The position numbers and the translations under genes are program-made. The notes under the pieces were generated by a model, which was not told the origin of the DNA, did not search any database, and was given only the letters and a program-made list of their open reading frames with translations. A stretch of DNA of 58,474 bases from an uncultured Lachnospiraceae bacterium (GTDB lineage Bacteria > Bacillota > Clostridia > Lachnospirales > Lachnospiraceae): assembly GCA_910587155.1 (NCBI GenBank), contig CAJULA010000021.1:1-58474 (forward strand). Reading direction: 5' to 3'. Numbering within the stretch: the first letter of the stretch is position 1; each line of letters starts with the position of its first letter. Below, one piece after another: positions 25,688 to 33,840 of this stretch.

Positions 25688-28141
25688 CTAAAGCCACTCA
25701 TCCCAGAAGCGCTCAATGCGTTTACCGATACGGTCAATCGTCACACACTCCATGTTTTCCCATTCTCTGGGAAACAGACGTCGGTAAGAGGGGCTGGCAA
25801 ACCGTTCATCCAGCAATACCACAATACCGATATCCTCCGTAGTCCTTATGACCCTGCCTGCCGACTGAAACACTTTATTCATACCGGGGTAGCGATAAGC
25901 ATAATCGAAGCCTCTGCCTTCCGTCTCATTAAAATACGCTTTCAAAATCTCCCGCTCCGGGCATACCTGCGGAATCCCGGTTCCCACAATAAGCGCCCCG
26001 ATCAGGCAATCCCGCTTTAAGTCAATCCCTTCGCTGAAGATTCCGCCCATGACACAAAACCCCAGCAGGCTCTTCTCCTCCTCTATTTCCACCTCCATCC
26101 GGATGGCACTGAAATCACAGGCGTCATTGATGGAAAACCGTCTCAGAAACTCTTCCCGCGCCCGTTCATTCATATGTCCCTCCTGCATGATACACTCCTG
26201 CGTCTGCGCTTCCCAAAATTCCTCCCTGTAGATCTCAAATACGCTGCGCATAAAACTGTATGAAGGCAGAAAAATCATATAATTGCCATGCCGCATCCTC
26301 ACTGTCTCAGAAATATAGCGGGCGATTTTTCTGTACTCTTCTTCCCCCCTGCGGGTATACCTGGTCGTCACATCCGTCCCCGCAAACAGCCCGCATCTGC
26401 GGCAGTCAAAGGAAGAACGGGCATAAATCTCATAATCCGCCGCTTCTCCGCCCAGCAGCTTTTTATAATACTGAATAGGAAGCAGCGTGGCCGAAAACAG
26501 AATACTGCTGACACCACGGCCCATCCGCTCACGCAGGTTCTTTCCCGGATCCACACAAAACAGACGCAGCAGAAAGCGCCCGTCCTCTTCCATTTTGGTA
26601 TAGATCACATAGTTGTCATCCACAAGATCATAAATCTCCAGAAAATGGCAGACTGCAAAATAAAATTCCAGGATGTCTTTTCTCACCTGCGTCATTCTCT
26701 GCTTTTCCTGCCTCTCCAGAAATTCACGGAGGACCGTGTGCAGCCGGTTCAACGCCGCGACAAACGACGATATCTCATCCGTGATCCTGTATGTCTCACA
26801 TTGCCGTTTCAATGCCAGAAGCTCTCTGTTGCAGGCATCCAGCCTGCGGCTGATCTCATGGCTGACTGCTCCCTTTCCTTTGCGCTTACAGGCAAGAAAA
26901 TCTTCTTTCCACAGCTCCGCACTGTACATCTCTCTGCCCCGTTCCACCAGATTATGAGCCTCATCCACCAGAAACAGATGATCGGCTCCTGTATTTTCCG
27001 CAAAAAAGCGCCGCAGATACACATGGGGATCGAAGACATAATTATAATCACAGATAATCCCGTCACTGAACAGACTGATATCCAGCCCCATTTCAAACGG
27101 ACACACCTGATGCCTGTCCGCATAAGCTGCTATCCTCTCTCTCGAATAATTGACTTCTTCAGTCAGTATATCGTACAGAGCATCATTGATTCGGTCGAAA
27201 TGTCCATTGGCATAGGGACACGCCAGGGGATTACATTCCATCTCCTCCAACGGACATATCTTCTCTTTTGCGGTGAGCAGTACTGTCCTGAACGCAAGTC
27301 CCCGTCTCCGCAGAAGTGCAAATGTTTCATCCGCCACCGTTCTGGTAATCGTCTTGGCCGTGAGATAGAACAGCCTGTCCGCTTTGCCTTCCCCTATGGC
27401 CTTGACTGCCGGAAATATCGTGGAAATCGTCTTGCCCACCCCAGTCGGTGCTTCCAGAAACAGCTTGCGCTTATGACAGATCGTGCGATACACACCGGCT
27501 GCCAGTTCTTTCTGTCCATCCCGATAGGGAAACGGAAATGACAGGGCGCGGATGGAGGTCTGCCGTTTTTCTTTCCACGCAAATTCCATATCCGCCCATT
27601 TACGGTATTGGCCGATCAGATCCAGAAACCATGCTTCAAGCTCCCCGTATGTGTAATCAAAATGAAAATAACGGATTTCCTCTGTGTCCAGATTACAGTA
27701 AGTCATTCTTACCCGTATCGCAGACGCCGATTCCCTGACGGCAGGCAGCCGCTTGGTACTTTCCCTTTCAGCCTTCCTGCGCTGTGCATACATCCATGCA
27801 TAACACCTGGCCTGCGCCAGATGTACCGGCACCGGCTCTGTCATCGCCACCAGCTCCCGATAAGTTCCCTTGATCTCATCCACGGTAAAACCGTCCGGCT
27901 GCACGATAATGCCGTCCGCCCGTCCCTCGATCAACAGCTCATACCCGTCGGCCTGGCAGATATATTTCAGACTTACCTCGGCCTGATAATCCGCTCCCAT
28001 CCGCCGTTGTATCATCCTGTGCACCCTGCTTCCCTCTGCCATGGCCTGATCGGAAGAAGCCGCAAAGCGGTTATCAATGCTGCCGCTGCGCAGAAGAAAT
28101 TCTACCAGCCTGCGAACGGAAATCTTTACCTGTATCTGCAT
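25688..28141 (-). CDS. XPD/DinG-type helicase with N-terminal nuclease-like domain
   Basis: 817 aa. Residues ~35-95 resemble a RecB/Cas4-type PD-(D/E)xK nuclease: H41 in GSRVHRMI, D76 in EGRADGI, E89 and K91 in VDEIKGT. Helicase core: Walker A APTGVGKT (231-238), four cysteines C296, C303, C308 and C347 that fit an XPD-type 4Fe-4S cluster, DEAH at 393-396, and late motifs IFLPSYSFMRSVFE and YRYPGMNKVFQSAGRVIRT. Probably an ATP-dependent 5'-3' DNA helicase with nuclease activity in repair. It converges on nfo with a 6-bp gap. Confidence 0.9.
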   Translation of the reverse strand: MQIQVKISVRRLVEFLLRSGSIDNRFAASSDQAMAEGSRVHRMIQRRMGADYQAEVSLKYICQADGYELLIEGRADGIIVQPDGFTVDEIKGTYRELVAMTEPVPVHLAQARCYAWMYAQRRKAERESTKRLPAVRESASAIRVRMTYCNLDTEEIRYFHFDYTYGELEAWFLDLIGQYRKWADMEFAWKEKRQTSIRALSFPFPYRDGQKELAAGVYRTICHKRKLFLEAPTGVGKTISTIFPAVKAIGEGKADRLFYLTAKTITRTVADETFALLRRRGLAFRTVLLTAKEKICPLEEMECNPLACPYANGHFDRINDALYDILTEEVNYSRERIAAYADRHQVCPFEMGLDISLFSDGIICDYNYVFDPHVYLRRFFAENTGADHLFLVDEAHNLVERGREMYSAELWKEDFLACKRKGKGAVSHEISRRLDACNRELLALKRQCETYRITDEISSFVAALNRLHTVLREFLERQEKQRMTQVRKDILEFYFAVCHFLEIYDLVDDNYVIYTKMEEDGRFLLRLFCVDPGKNLRERMGRGVSSILFSATLLPIQYYKKLLGGEAADYEIYARSSFDCRRCGLFAGTDVTTRYTRRGEEEYRKIARYISETVRMRHGNYMIFLPSYSFMRSVFEIYREEFWEAQTQECIMQEGHMNERAREEFLRRFSINDACDFSAIRMEVEIEEEKSLLGFCVMGGIFSEGIDLKRDCLIGALIVGTGIPQVCPEREILKAYFNETEGRGFDYAYRYPGMNKVFQSAGRVIRTTEDIGIVVLLDERFASPSYRRLFPREWENMECVTIDRIGKRIERFWDEWL

Positions 28142-28186
28142 ACTGACTCCTTTGTTCTTTATTATTTTAATACGGGAAACGCAAAA

Positions 28187-28222
28187 ACTCCCTTTACGGA
28201 CAAAATATCCGTCAGAGGGAGT
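28187..28222 (-). terminator. Terminator of the HPr-like gene
   Basis: Read leftward: ACTCCCTCTGACGGA, loop TATTTTG, TCCGTAAAGGGAGT, then TTTTGC. A good stem and T run, 30 bp after the HPr-like stop codon. Confidence 0.85.
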
Positions 28223-28251
28223 CAGGTCTGTATAAAAACCATCTGTTATTT

Positions 28252-28479
28252 TCAGGCTACTGCCAGTTCAGTCAGAACTTCTTCGAAGTCAGGATCATAT
28301 CCGTTGTAGCTGACGGTCAGCGTCTTTGTCAGATCCAATCCATATACTCCTAAAATCGACTTTGCATCTACTACGTATCGGTTGTAAAAAATGTCAATGT
28401 CAAAACTACACCGAGACGCCGCTTCCACAAAGTCTTTTACCTCTTCCAGATCCAGCCTGATATTCCGTTGCGTTTTCAT
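28252..28479 (-). CDS. HPr-like protein lacking the catalytic histidine
   Basis: 75 aa from ATG at 28479, with AAAGGAAAGGA upstream. Length and layout match PTS HPr: DLEEVKDFVEAASRCSFDIDIFYNRYVVDAKSILGVYGLDL corresponds to the second half of the HPr fold, including the KSILGV stretch around the regulatory serine. The usual active-site G-I/L-H-A-R-P at residue ~15 is absent, so it cannot carry phosphate on His15. It may be a regulatory relative of HPr. Monocistronic with its own terminator. Confidence 0.8.
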   Translation of the reverse strand: MKTQRNIRLDLEEVKDFVEAASRCSFDIDIFYNRYVVDAKSILGVYGLDLTKTLTVSYNGYDPDFEEVLTELAVA

Positions 28480-28759
28480 TGTTATCATTCCTTTCCTTTT
28501 ACTCACACCAAAATGTGACAATACCTGCTCTGGTGCTGCGCCGATATTCAAACCATCGATTTCTGGTTGTATTATATATCCTGTTTTTCCCAAATGTAAA
28601 GAGTTTTATACGAGTCAGTGCAAATTTAATAAATTGATAATAAAGTACTAAATTTATGCACTCTGTATAGATGGCAAGACCTTTTTTCTTTTTTTCGTGG
28701 CAGCCTGACGTTCCCTTTCCTGTCGGCCTCCGTCAGGCAGACACCACCGCTATGCAGGT

Positions 28760-29545
28760 TTACTTTATATTCTGAAAAGAATTTGTAAATTCTGTCATAT
28801 AAGGGCGAAACCGCAGCGGAAGCATCCCTTTCTGCAATGCCTCACTCCCCCGTGCCTCTATGGCTATCTTATGACAGAAATGCCGGAATAGTTCCTGATA
28901 CCTGGCCTCCTCTGCGCTCTCCTCCATATTCTCCCTCTTAACATGTGGATCACAGGCCAGGAACCAGGGCTGCCCCGCCTCATGGACGACAAACAGATTT
29001 CTCCCCAGATCACAGATCAGAAAATGCTCTCCCGGAAAACGATCCGAAAAATGGTCTGCCAGAAAAGCAAGTACATTGTTTTTCGGACAGACTTCCGAAA
29101 ACAGAACCCCGTTTTTTAATTCCCGGAAGCGGACAAATCCTAACAGTTGATGCATCTCATGCCAGGCGTGATATTTCAGCTTCTGTACCCTGTCCACATC
29201 CGTGTCCGCATGCTGCGTAAGAATCCGGTACGGGCGACGCAGACGCAGCCCCTTTGCCACACACCTGTATACGGCAGTCGCCTTGTCCTCCTGGCAGGAT
29301 GCCAGTGCCAGGCACAGAACATAAAACCCCTCTTCTCCAAATCGCTCCCGCAGGGTACGGAATACCTTTCCGCTCTTAACCGGATCGGTCAATATATGCT
29401 CATACACGGCAAACAGGCGCAGATTGCCCTCTTCCGAGGTCACAATCCCGGTCGTTTCCGGTCTGTAGCGCTTCTCATATGCGATATATATGGCAGTAAA
29501 GATTCCCTCCACACTGTCTTCACAGATCAGGATATGCTCTTCCAT
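28760..29545 (-). CDS. TIGR03915-type DNA repair protein (DUF4130)
   Basis: 261 aa from ATG at 29545 (AGGAGAGGGGATC upstream). It matches the family of DUF4130 proteins that partner a radical-SAM protein: ILICEDSVEGIFTAIYIAYEKRY at the start, VQKLKYHAWHEMHQLLGFVRFRE in the middle, FLADHFSDRFPGEHFLICDLGRN. TIGR03915 is called a probable DNA metabolism protein, related to uracil-DNA-glycosylase-linked proteins. It overlaps the radical-SAM gene upstream by 19 bp, so the two are coupled. Exact chemistry is unknown. Confidence 0.88.
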   Translation of the reverse strand: MEEHILICEDSVEGIFTAIYIAYEKRYRPETTGIVTSEEGNLRLFAVYEHILTDPVKSGKVFRTLRERFGEEGFYVLCLALASCQEDKATAVYRCVAKGLRLRRPYRILTQHADTDVDRVQKLKYHAWHEMHQLLGFVRFRELKNGVLFSEVCPKNNVLAFLADHFSDRFPGEHFLICDLGRNLFVVHEAGQPWFLACDPHVKRENMEESAEEARYQELFRHFCHKIAIEARGSEALQKGMLPLRFRPYMTEFTNSFQNIK

Positions 29546-30870
29546 CCGATCCCCTCTCCTTCCTGAACCGGCTGAAACCGGCAATCGTCAAACAGGGAAA
29601 GCTGTCTGTAGGTGATCTGCTGTTTTTCAAAAGGCAGTTTTTCCCTTTCATACAGAAGATTCCGGGTAATGAAATCCTCATCCAGCCTGACAGGATACAT
29701 CTGTTTCCCATTGCAGGTAATAAAATAATGGGCGCGTTTCAGTACGACTCCGATTTTTTTCAGATCAGGAAATGTCAGGCGGGCGCTCCGTCTGGCCTGT
29801 ACGATCTTGCCCGCACTTTTGACGCCGATGCCGGGTACGCGCAGTATCATCTGATAATCAGCCGTCTGTATCTCCACCGGAAACTGTTCCAGATGTCCCA
29901 GCGCCCAGTCACATTTGGGGTCCAGCAAAATATTAAAATTCTGTTTCTTCTCATTCAGCAGTTCTCCGGCGGCAAATCCATAATAGCGCAGCAGCCAGTC
30001 CGCCTGGTACAGGCGGTGCTCCCGCAAAAGAGGCGGCCCGCCTGTCGGCGCCGGCAGCGCCTTATCATCATTGACACGGACAAATGCCGAGTAGAATACT
30101 CTTTTCAGTGAGAACTTCTGATACAGGCTCTCGGCCACACGCAGTATCTGATAATCACTCTCACCGGTGGCCCCGATAATCATCTGTGTGGACTGCCCCG
30201 CAGGAACAAACCGGGGCGCATGGCGGTAAATGGCCAGCTCATTCTGGCTGGCCGTGATCCCGCTCTGAATCTGGCGCATGGGTGTCAGGATGTTCCTGCG
30301 GTGCTTGTTCGGCGCGAGCATGCGCAATCCTTCCGCCGTCGGCAGCTCCAGATTGATGCTCATCCTGTCCGTTAAAAGCCCCGTCTTCTCGATCAGGCGG
30401 GGATCTGCCCCGGGTATGGCCTTGACATGGATATATCCCCGGAAATGATAGTGGTTGCGAAGAAGATACAGCGTCCGGTATAAAAGCTCCATCGTCACAT
30501 CCGGACTCCCCACAATCCCTGAACTGAGAAACAACCCTTCTATATAATTACGCCGGTAAAAACCGATCGTCAGATCACAGATCTCCTCCGGTGTGAATGT
30601 CGCACGCGGCACATCATTGGAACGGCGGTTAATACAATATTTACAGTCATAAATACATTCATTGGTCAGCAGAATCTTCAGCAGGGAGATACATCTTCCG
30701 TCCGCACTGAAGCTGTGGCAGATGCCCGAGGCCAGCGCACTGCCCATATCTTTTCCATTCCCCCTGCGGTCCACGCCGCTGCTCGTGCAGGCCACATCAT
30801 ATTTTGCCGCATCACTGAGAATCCCCAGCTTTTCCCTGATTCCCATTGTTTCCCGACTGACATACTCCAT
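29527..30870 (-). CDS. TIGR03916-type radical SAM DNA modification/repair protein
   Basis: 447 aa from ATG at 30870. Radical-SAM cysteines C72, C76 and C79 in ECIYDCKYC; further core YIEGLFLSSGIVGSPD and HVKAIPGADP. Near the C-terminus MILRVPGIGVKSAGKIVQAR is a helix-hairpin-helix, a DNA-binding motif. The family is defined by its linkage to the DUF4130/UDG-like partner found just downstream. Three LexA-like boxes lie just upstream, so it is probably DNA-damage induced. Substrate unknown. Confidence 0.9.
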   Translation of the reverse strand: MEYVSRETMGIREKLGILSDAAKYDVACTSSGVDRRGNGKDMGSALASGICHSFSADGRCISLLKILLTNECIYDCKYCINRRSNDVPRATFTPEEICDLTIGFYRRNYIEGLFLSSGIVGSPDVTMELLYRTLYLLRNHYHFRGYIHVKAIPGADPRLIEKTGLLTDRMSINLELPTAEGLRMLAPNKHRRNILTPMRQIQSGITASQNELAIYRHAPRFVPAGQSTQMIIGATGESDYQILRVAESLYQKFSLKRVFYSAFVRVNDDKALPAPTGGPPLLREHRLYQADWLLRYYGFAAGELLNEKKQNFNILLDPKCDWALGHLEQFPVEIQTADYQMILRVPGIGVKSAGKIVQARRSARLTFPDLKKIGVVLKRAHYFITCNGKQMYPVRLDEDFITRNLLYEREKLPFEKQQITYRQLSLFDDCRFQPVQEGEGIGWKSIS

Positions 30871-30911
30871 ATCCGCCCATCCTCTCCACGCTTTCCATTC
30901 TTTCCAACATC

Positions 30912-30975
30912 CGAATATATGTTCATCATAACATATTGCGCGCGTTCGAACAAGTGTTTTTCGAACATATTTTTC
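30912..30975. promoter_or_regulatory. Three LexA (SOS) box-like sites
   Basis: Compared with the Gram-positive consensus CGAACRNRYGTTYG: CGAACAAGTGTTTT at 30947-30960 (only the last base off), CGAATATATGTTCA at 30912-30925 (two off) and CGAACATATTTTTC at 30962-30975 (about three off). They lie 42-105 bp upstream of the radical-SAM gene, where a promoter would be. Confidence 0.75.
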
Positions 30976-31082
30976 TGGCAGATTTCCCTCTTGCATTTCT
31001 CTCCGAAAAGCGTTTTAATAGGAATGTATGTCATCAAAAGTACATATCTTTGCCATAGTTAAAAGAAAGGATGAAGAAATCA

Positions 31083-32093
31083 ATGAAGCAATGTATCATT
31101 CCTGACGGTTATCATTCCGCACTCAATCTTCATGAAACACAGGTGGCAATCAAGACCGTAAAGGATTTTTTTCAGAATCTGCTGGCAGAACGGCTGAATC
31201 TGCTCCGCGTATCAGCGCCGCTGTTTGTTGATCCCGCTTCCGGCCTCAACGATAATCTGAACGGTGTGGAACGTCCTGTTTCCTTCGGCATCAAAGAACA
31301 GGGGGACGCCCCGGCCGAGATCGTCCATTCCCTTGCCAAATGGAAACGGCATGCTTTAAAAAAATACGGATTTCAGATGGGAGAAGGCCTGTATACGGAT
31401 ATGAGCGCCATCCGCCGTGATGAAGAGACCGATAATATCCATTCCATCTATGTGGACCAGTGGGACTGGGAAAAAATCATTTCCAGACAGCAACGCTGCA
31501 TGGAAACATTACAGGACACTGTCAGAATTGTATATAAAGTACTGCGGAAAACAGAAAAATATATGTCCATCCGCTATGATTACATAAAAGAAATACTGCC
31601 GGAAGAAATCTTTTTTCTCACCACACAGGAGCTGGAGGACAGGTATCCCGGCCAGACTCCCAAAGAGCGGGAATACCATATCACCAAGGAAAAAGGGGCT
31701 GTCTGCCTGATGCAGATCGGCGATAAGCTGCGCTCCGGCCAGCCTCACGACGGCCGTGCCCCGGACTATGACGACTGGGCACTCAATGCGGATATTCTCG
31801 TCTATTATCCTGTGCTGGATATCGCGCTGGAACTTTCCTCCATGGGAATCCGGGTGGATGCCCTGTCGCTGAAAGCCCAGCTGGAAAAAGCCGGATGCCC
31901 GGAGCGGGCACAGCTTCCTTTCCAGAAAGCCGTTCTGGAAGACGCCCTGCCCTTCACGATCGGCGGCGGCATCGGACAATCCAGAATCTGCATGTTTTTC
32001 CTGCGGAAAGCACATATCGGGGAAGTACAGTCCTCCCTCTGGCCGGAGGAAGCGATGAAAGCTATCAGGGAAAAAGGGGTGGCGCTTTTATAG
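31083..32093 (+). CDS. asnA: Aspartate--ammonia ligase
   Basis: 336 aa from the second ATG (31083), which is ~11 nt after AAGGA; the ATG at 31071 directly touches that site. AsnA family blocks: ETQVAIKTVKDFFQNLLAERLNLLRVSAPLFVDP, ERPVSFGIKEQGD, VDQWDWEKII, LYTDMSAIRRDEE, and the terminal class II synthetase-like motif TIGGGIGQSRICMFFLRKAHIGEVQ. It makes asparagine from aspartate, ammonia and ATP. Monocistronic. Confidence 0.95.
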   Translation: MKQCIIPDGYHSALNLHETQVAIKTVKDFFQNLLAERLNLLRVSAPLFVDPASGLNDNLNGVERPVSFGIKEQGDAPAEIVHSLAKWKRHALKKYGFQMGEGLYTDMSAIRRDEETDNIHSIYVDQWDWEKIISRQQRCMETLQDTVRIVYKVLRKTEKYMSIRYDYIKEILPEEIFFLTTQELEDRYPGQTPKEREYHITKEKGAVCLMQIGDKLRSGQPHDGRAPDYDDWALNADILVYYPVLDIALELSSMGIRVDALSLKAQLEKAGCPERAQLPFQKAVLEDALPFTIGGGIGQSRICMFFLRKAHIGEVQSSLWPEEAMKAIREKGVALL

Positions 32094-32253
32094 GCGCCAC
32101 CTGAATCACTTCTTTTTTTCTTACCTTTCATTTCTTACCTTGCCTTATTAATAAAAATCAAAAAATTAACCTTGCTTTTTCCGAAATATGTGATATAATG
32201 ATTTAGGCGGCAGGGATATGATCTGTCGGTATATGTAATTTTATCTGTCACAG

Positions 32254-32324
32254 GCAGGATTAGTACATCGGTAGTATGTCAGCTTCCCAAGCTGAAGAGG
32301 CGGGTCCGACTCCCGTATCCTGCT
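32254..32324 (+). tRNA. tRNA-Gly (anticodon CCC)
   Basis: 71 nt. Acceptor GCAGGAT / ATCCTGC is perfect; D stem GTAC / GTAT with GG in the loop; anticodon stem TCAGC / GCTGA with loop TTCCCAA, so anticodon CCC reading GGG; T stem GCGGG / CCCGT. CCA is not encoded. The T loop is TCCGACT, with C in place of the nearly invariant T55. Confidence 0.93.
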
Positions 32325-32330
32325 CTTATC

Positions 32331-32364
32331 AAAGCTGCAGCACTTTTCAGTACTGCAGCTTTTT
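32331..32364 (+). terminator. Terminator after tRNA-Gly
   Basis: AAAGCTGCAG, 12-nt loop, CTGCAGCTTTTTC: an 8-9 bp stem with T run, 6 bp after the tRNA. Confidence 0.85.
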
Positions 32365-32405
32365 CAGATCAGATATCTTATCTCATCCTTCGTTCCATCG
32401 CTCCC

Positions 32406-33125
32406 TTATTCCTTCACATCGTGCAGATCCACATAAGGATATGGCTCCATTGTTTGCTCCATGATCGTCCCTGCCAGATTGATCCAGCTCTTACATTTAT
32501 CAAGGATGATGGCGTCTCCGGTAATCACGTGATCCATTGTTTCCAGCTTTCTGTCCACATCATGAATGACTTCCACTTCCGTCTGAAAGGGAAACGGAGC
32601 CATTACCCGCATCATTTCTTCTTTGAGTCTGCCGGAATTGGATACCGGTGCATCAAGGTAAAATATAGCCCTGCCCGCCCCCTTCTCTTCCAGCGCTTCT
32701 CCGATTCTCATAAGGGCAGTTTCCGTCTTGTCAATCAGCCGGTAGGTGCCGCGCAGTCCGGCCAGGTCCCGGATGCAGCCGTCCATGCAACGCAGCAGTG
32801 TGGAACCGGACAGCGCCACCTCCAGCGTAATGACTGTGTTAAATCCGTCAATGTGCACATCGGCGCCGTCCGGCAAAGCTTTGCATTCCTTTTCCCGTCT
32901 GCGACGGATGCTGGCTGCCGGAGAGACGGCACGCACCAGTGCCAGCCGCTGACGCTCTGACAGAAGATAATGATTCCCTACAAATACCGACGCCCCTTTG
33001 ACAGGATATCCCCGGTTCAGCAGATAATACAGATTCCCTCCTGCCATCTTCAGCAGTTCTGCCGCTTTCCCATGAAATTCTTTTTCATCTCCCTGGCAAT
33101 AGCCTCTCGCCACAATCCTGCTCAT
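32406..33125 (-). CDS. DUF434 family protein
   Basis: 239 aa from ATG at 33125 (GAGGGCAGGAAA upstream); an in-frame TTG at 33176 is weaker. N-terminal DUF434 domain: LLKMAGGNLYYLLNRGYPVKGASVFVGNHYLLSERQRLALVR. It continues with VHIDGFNTVITLEVALSGSTLLRCMDGCIRDL and AIFYLDAPVSNSGRLKEEM, conserved in DUF434/DUF5616 proteins of bacteria and archaea; the acidic DGFN and LDAPVSNSG motifs suggest a PIN- or Toprim-like metal site, which is my inference. Function unknown. Confidence 0.82.
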   Translation of the reverse strand: MSRIVARGYCQGDEKEFHGKAAELLKMAGGNLYYLLNRGYPVKGASVFVGNHYLLSERQRLALVRAVSPAASIRRRREKECKALPDGADVHIDGFNTVITLEVALSGSTLLRCMDGCIRDLAGLRGTYRLIDKTETALMRIGEALEEKGAGRAIFYLDAPVSNSGRLKEEMMRVMAPFPFQTEVEVIHDVDRKLETMDHVITGDAIILDKCKSWINLAGTIMEQTMEPYPYVDLHDVKE

Positions 33126-33198
33126 TTTCCTGCCCTCTGCGCTCTGACACCCCGGCATAATCCGACGGGGAAGCAACGGCCATGCCGCACTTCCGTTT

Positions 33199-33816
33199 TC
33201 AGCGGATAAAATTCGTTCTTTGTATCTCTTCCCGCTCCGGCAGACCGTATTTTTCCTTTCCCAGAGCGATACTTTTGATCAAAAAGGCCATATTGGACGC
33301 CAGTGTCCGCATACTCTGCAGCCCTTCCAGATCACCCGCTGCCTCCTGCGCATTGTTGCCATGAATACTGTTCCAATACTGCCCCGATGCCACCGACATC
33401 CCGGAAATCGTGAAGTACTTGTTCAGCTCATCAAATGTGGCAGAAAGCCCGCCTCTTCTGGCAGATACCACACTGGCACCCACCTTCATGGTCTTGTCAA
33501 AGCCGGTACTGTAAAACAGCCTGTCAAGAAATGCGATCAATGTCGCATTGGCAGAGGCATAGTAGACCGGACTGCCCACCACCAGACCATCACACGCTTC
33601 AAACTTATGGGCAGTCTCATTCACCAGATCATCGAATACACATCTCCCATGCCCCTTACAGAACATACATGCCATACAGCCGCGGACAGACTGATTCCCC
33701 ACATGGACAATCTCTGTCTCCAAACCATTTCCGATCAACACCTTTTCCATCTCATGCAATGCCGTCCAGGTACTGCCCGCAGCATGAGGACTTCCATTGA
33801 GCAGCAATACTTTCAT
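33199..33816 (-). CDS. Flavodoxin-family NAD(P)H-dependent oxidoreductase
   Basis: 205 aa. The FMN phosphate loop is LLNGSPHAAGSTWTAL at the N-terminus; residues ~45-60 have a cysteine cluster (GCMACMFCKGHGRCVFDD) like iron-sulfur flavoproteins; then VVGSPVYYASANATLIAFLDRLFY, the FMN-binding 60-loop. Probably reduces quinones or small molecules using flavin and perhaps a 4Fe-4S cluster. It lies 25 bp upstream-side of the DUF434 neighbour's strand group but has its own ribosome binding site. Confidence 0.88.
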   Translation of the reverse strand: MKVLLLNGSPHAAGSTWTALHEMEKVLIGNGLETEIVHVGNQSVRGCMACMFCKGHGRCVFDDLVNETAHKFEACDGLVVGSPVYYASANATLIAFLDRLFYSTGFDKTMKVGASVVSARRGGLSATFDELNKYFTISGMSVASGQYWNSIHGNNAQEAAGDLEGLQSMRTLASNMAFLIKSIALGKEKYGLPEREEIQRTNFIR

Positions 33817-33840
33817 AACTTCCTCCTTGTTTTCCTTACT

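Noticed and set aside
28681..28735. Terminator of the DUF4130 gene
   Set aside because: GCCTGACG/CGTCAGGC hairpin present, but the T run lies on the wrong side for either reading direction, so not called.
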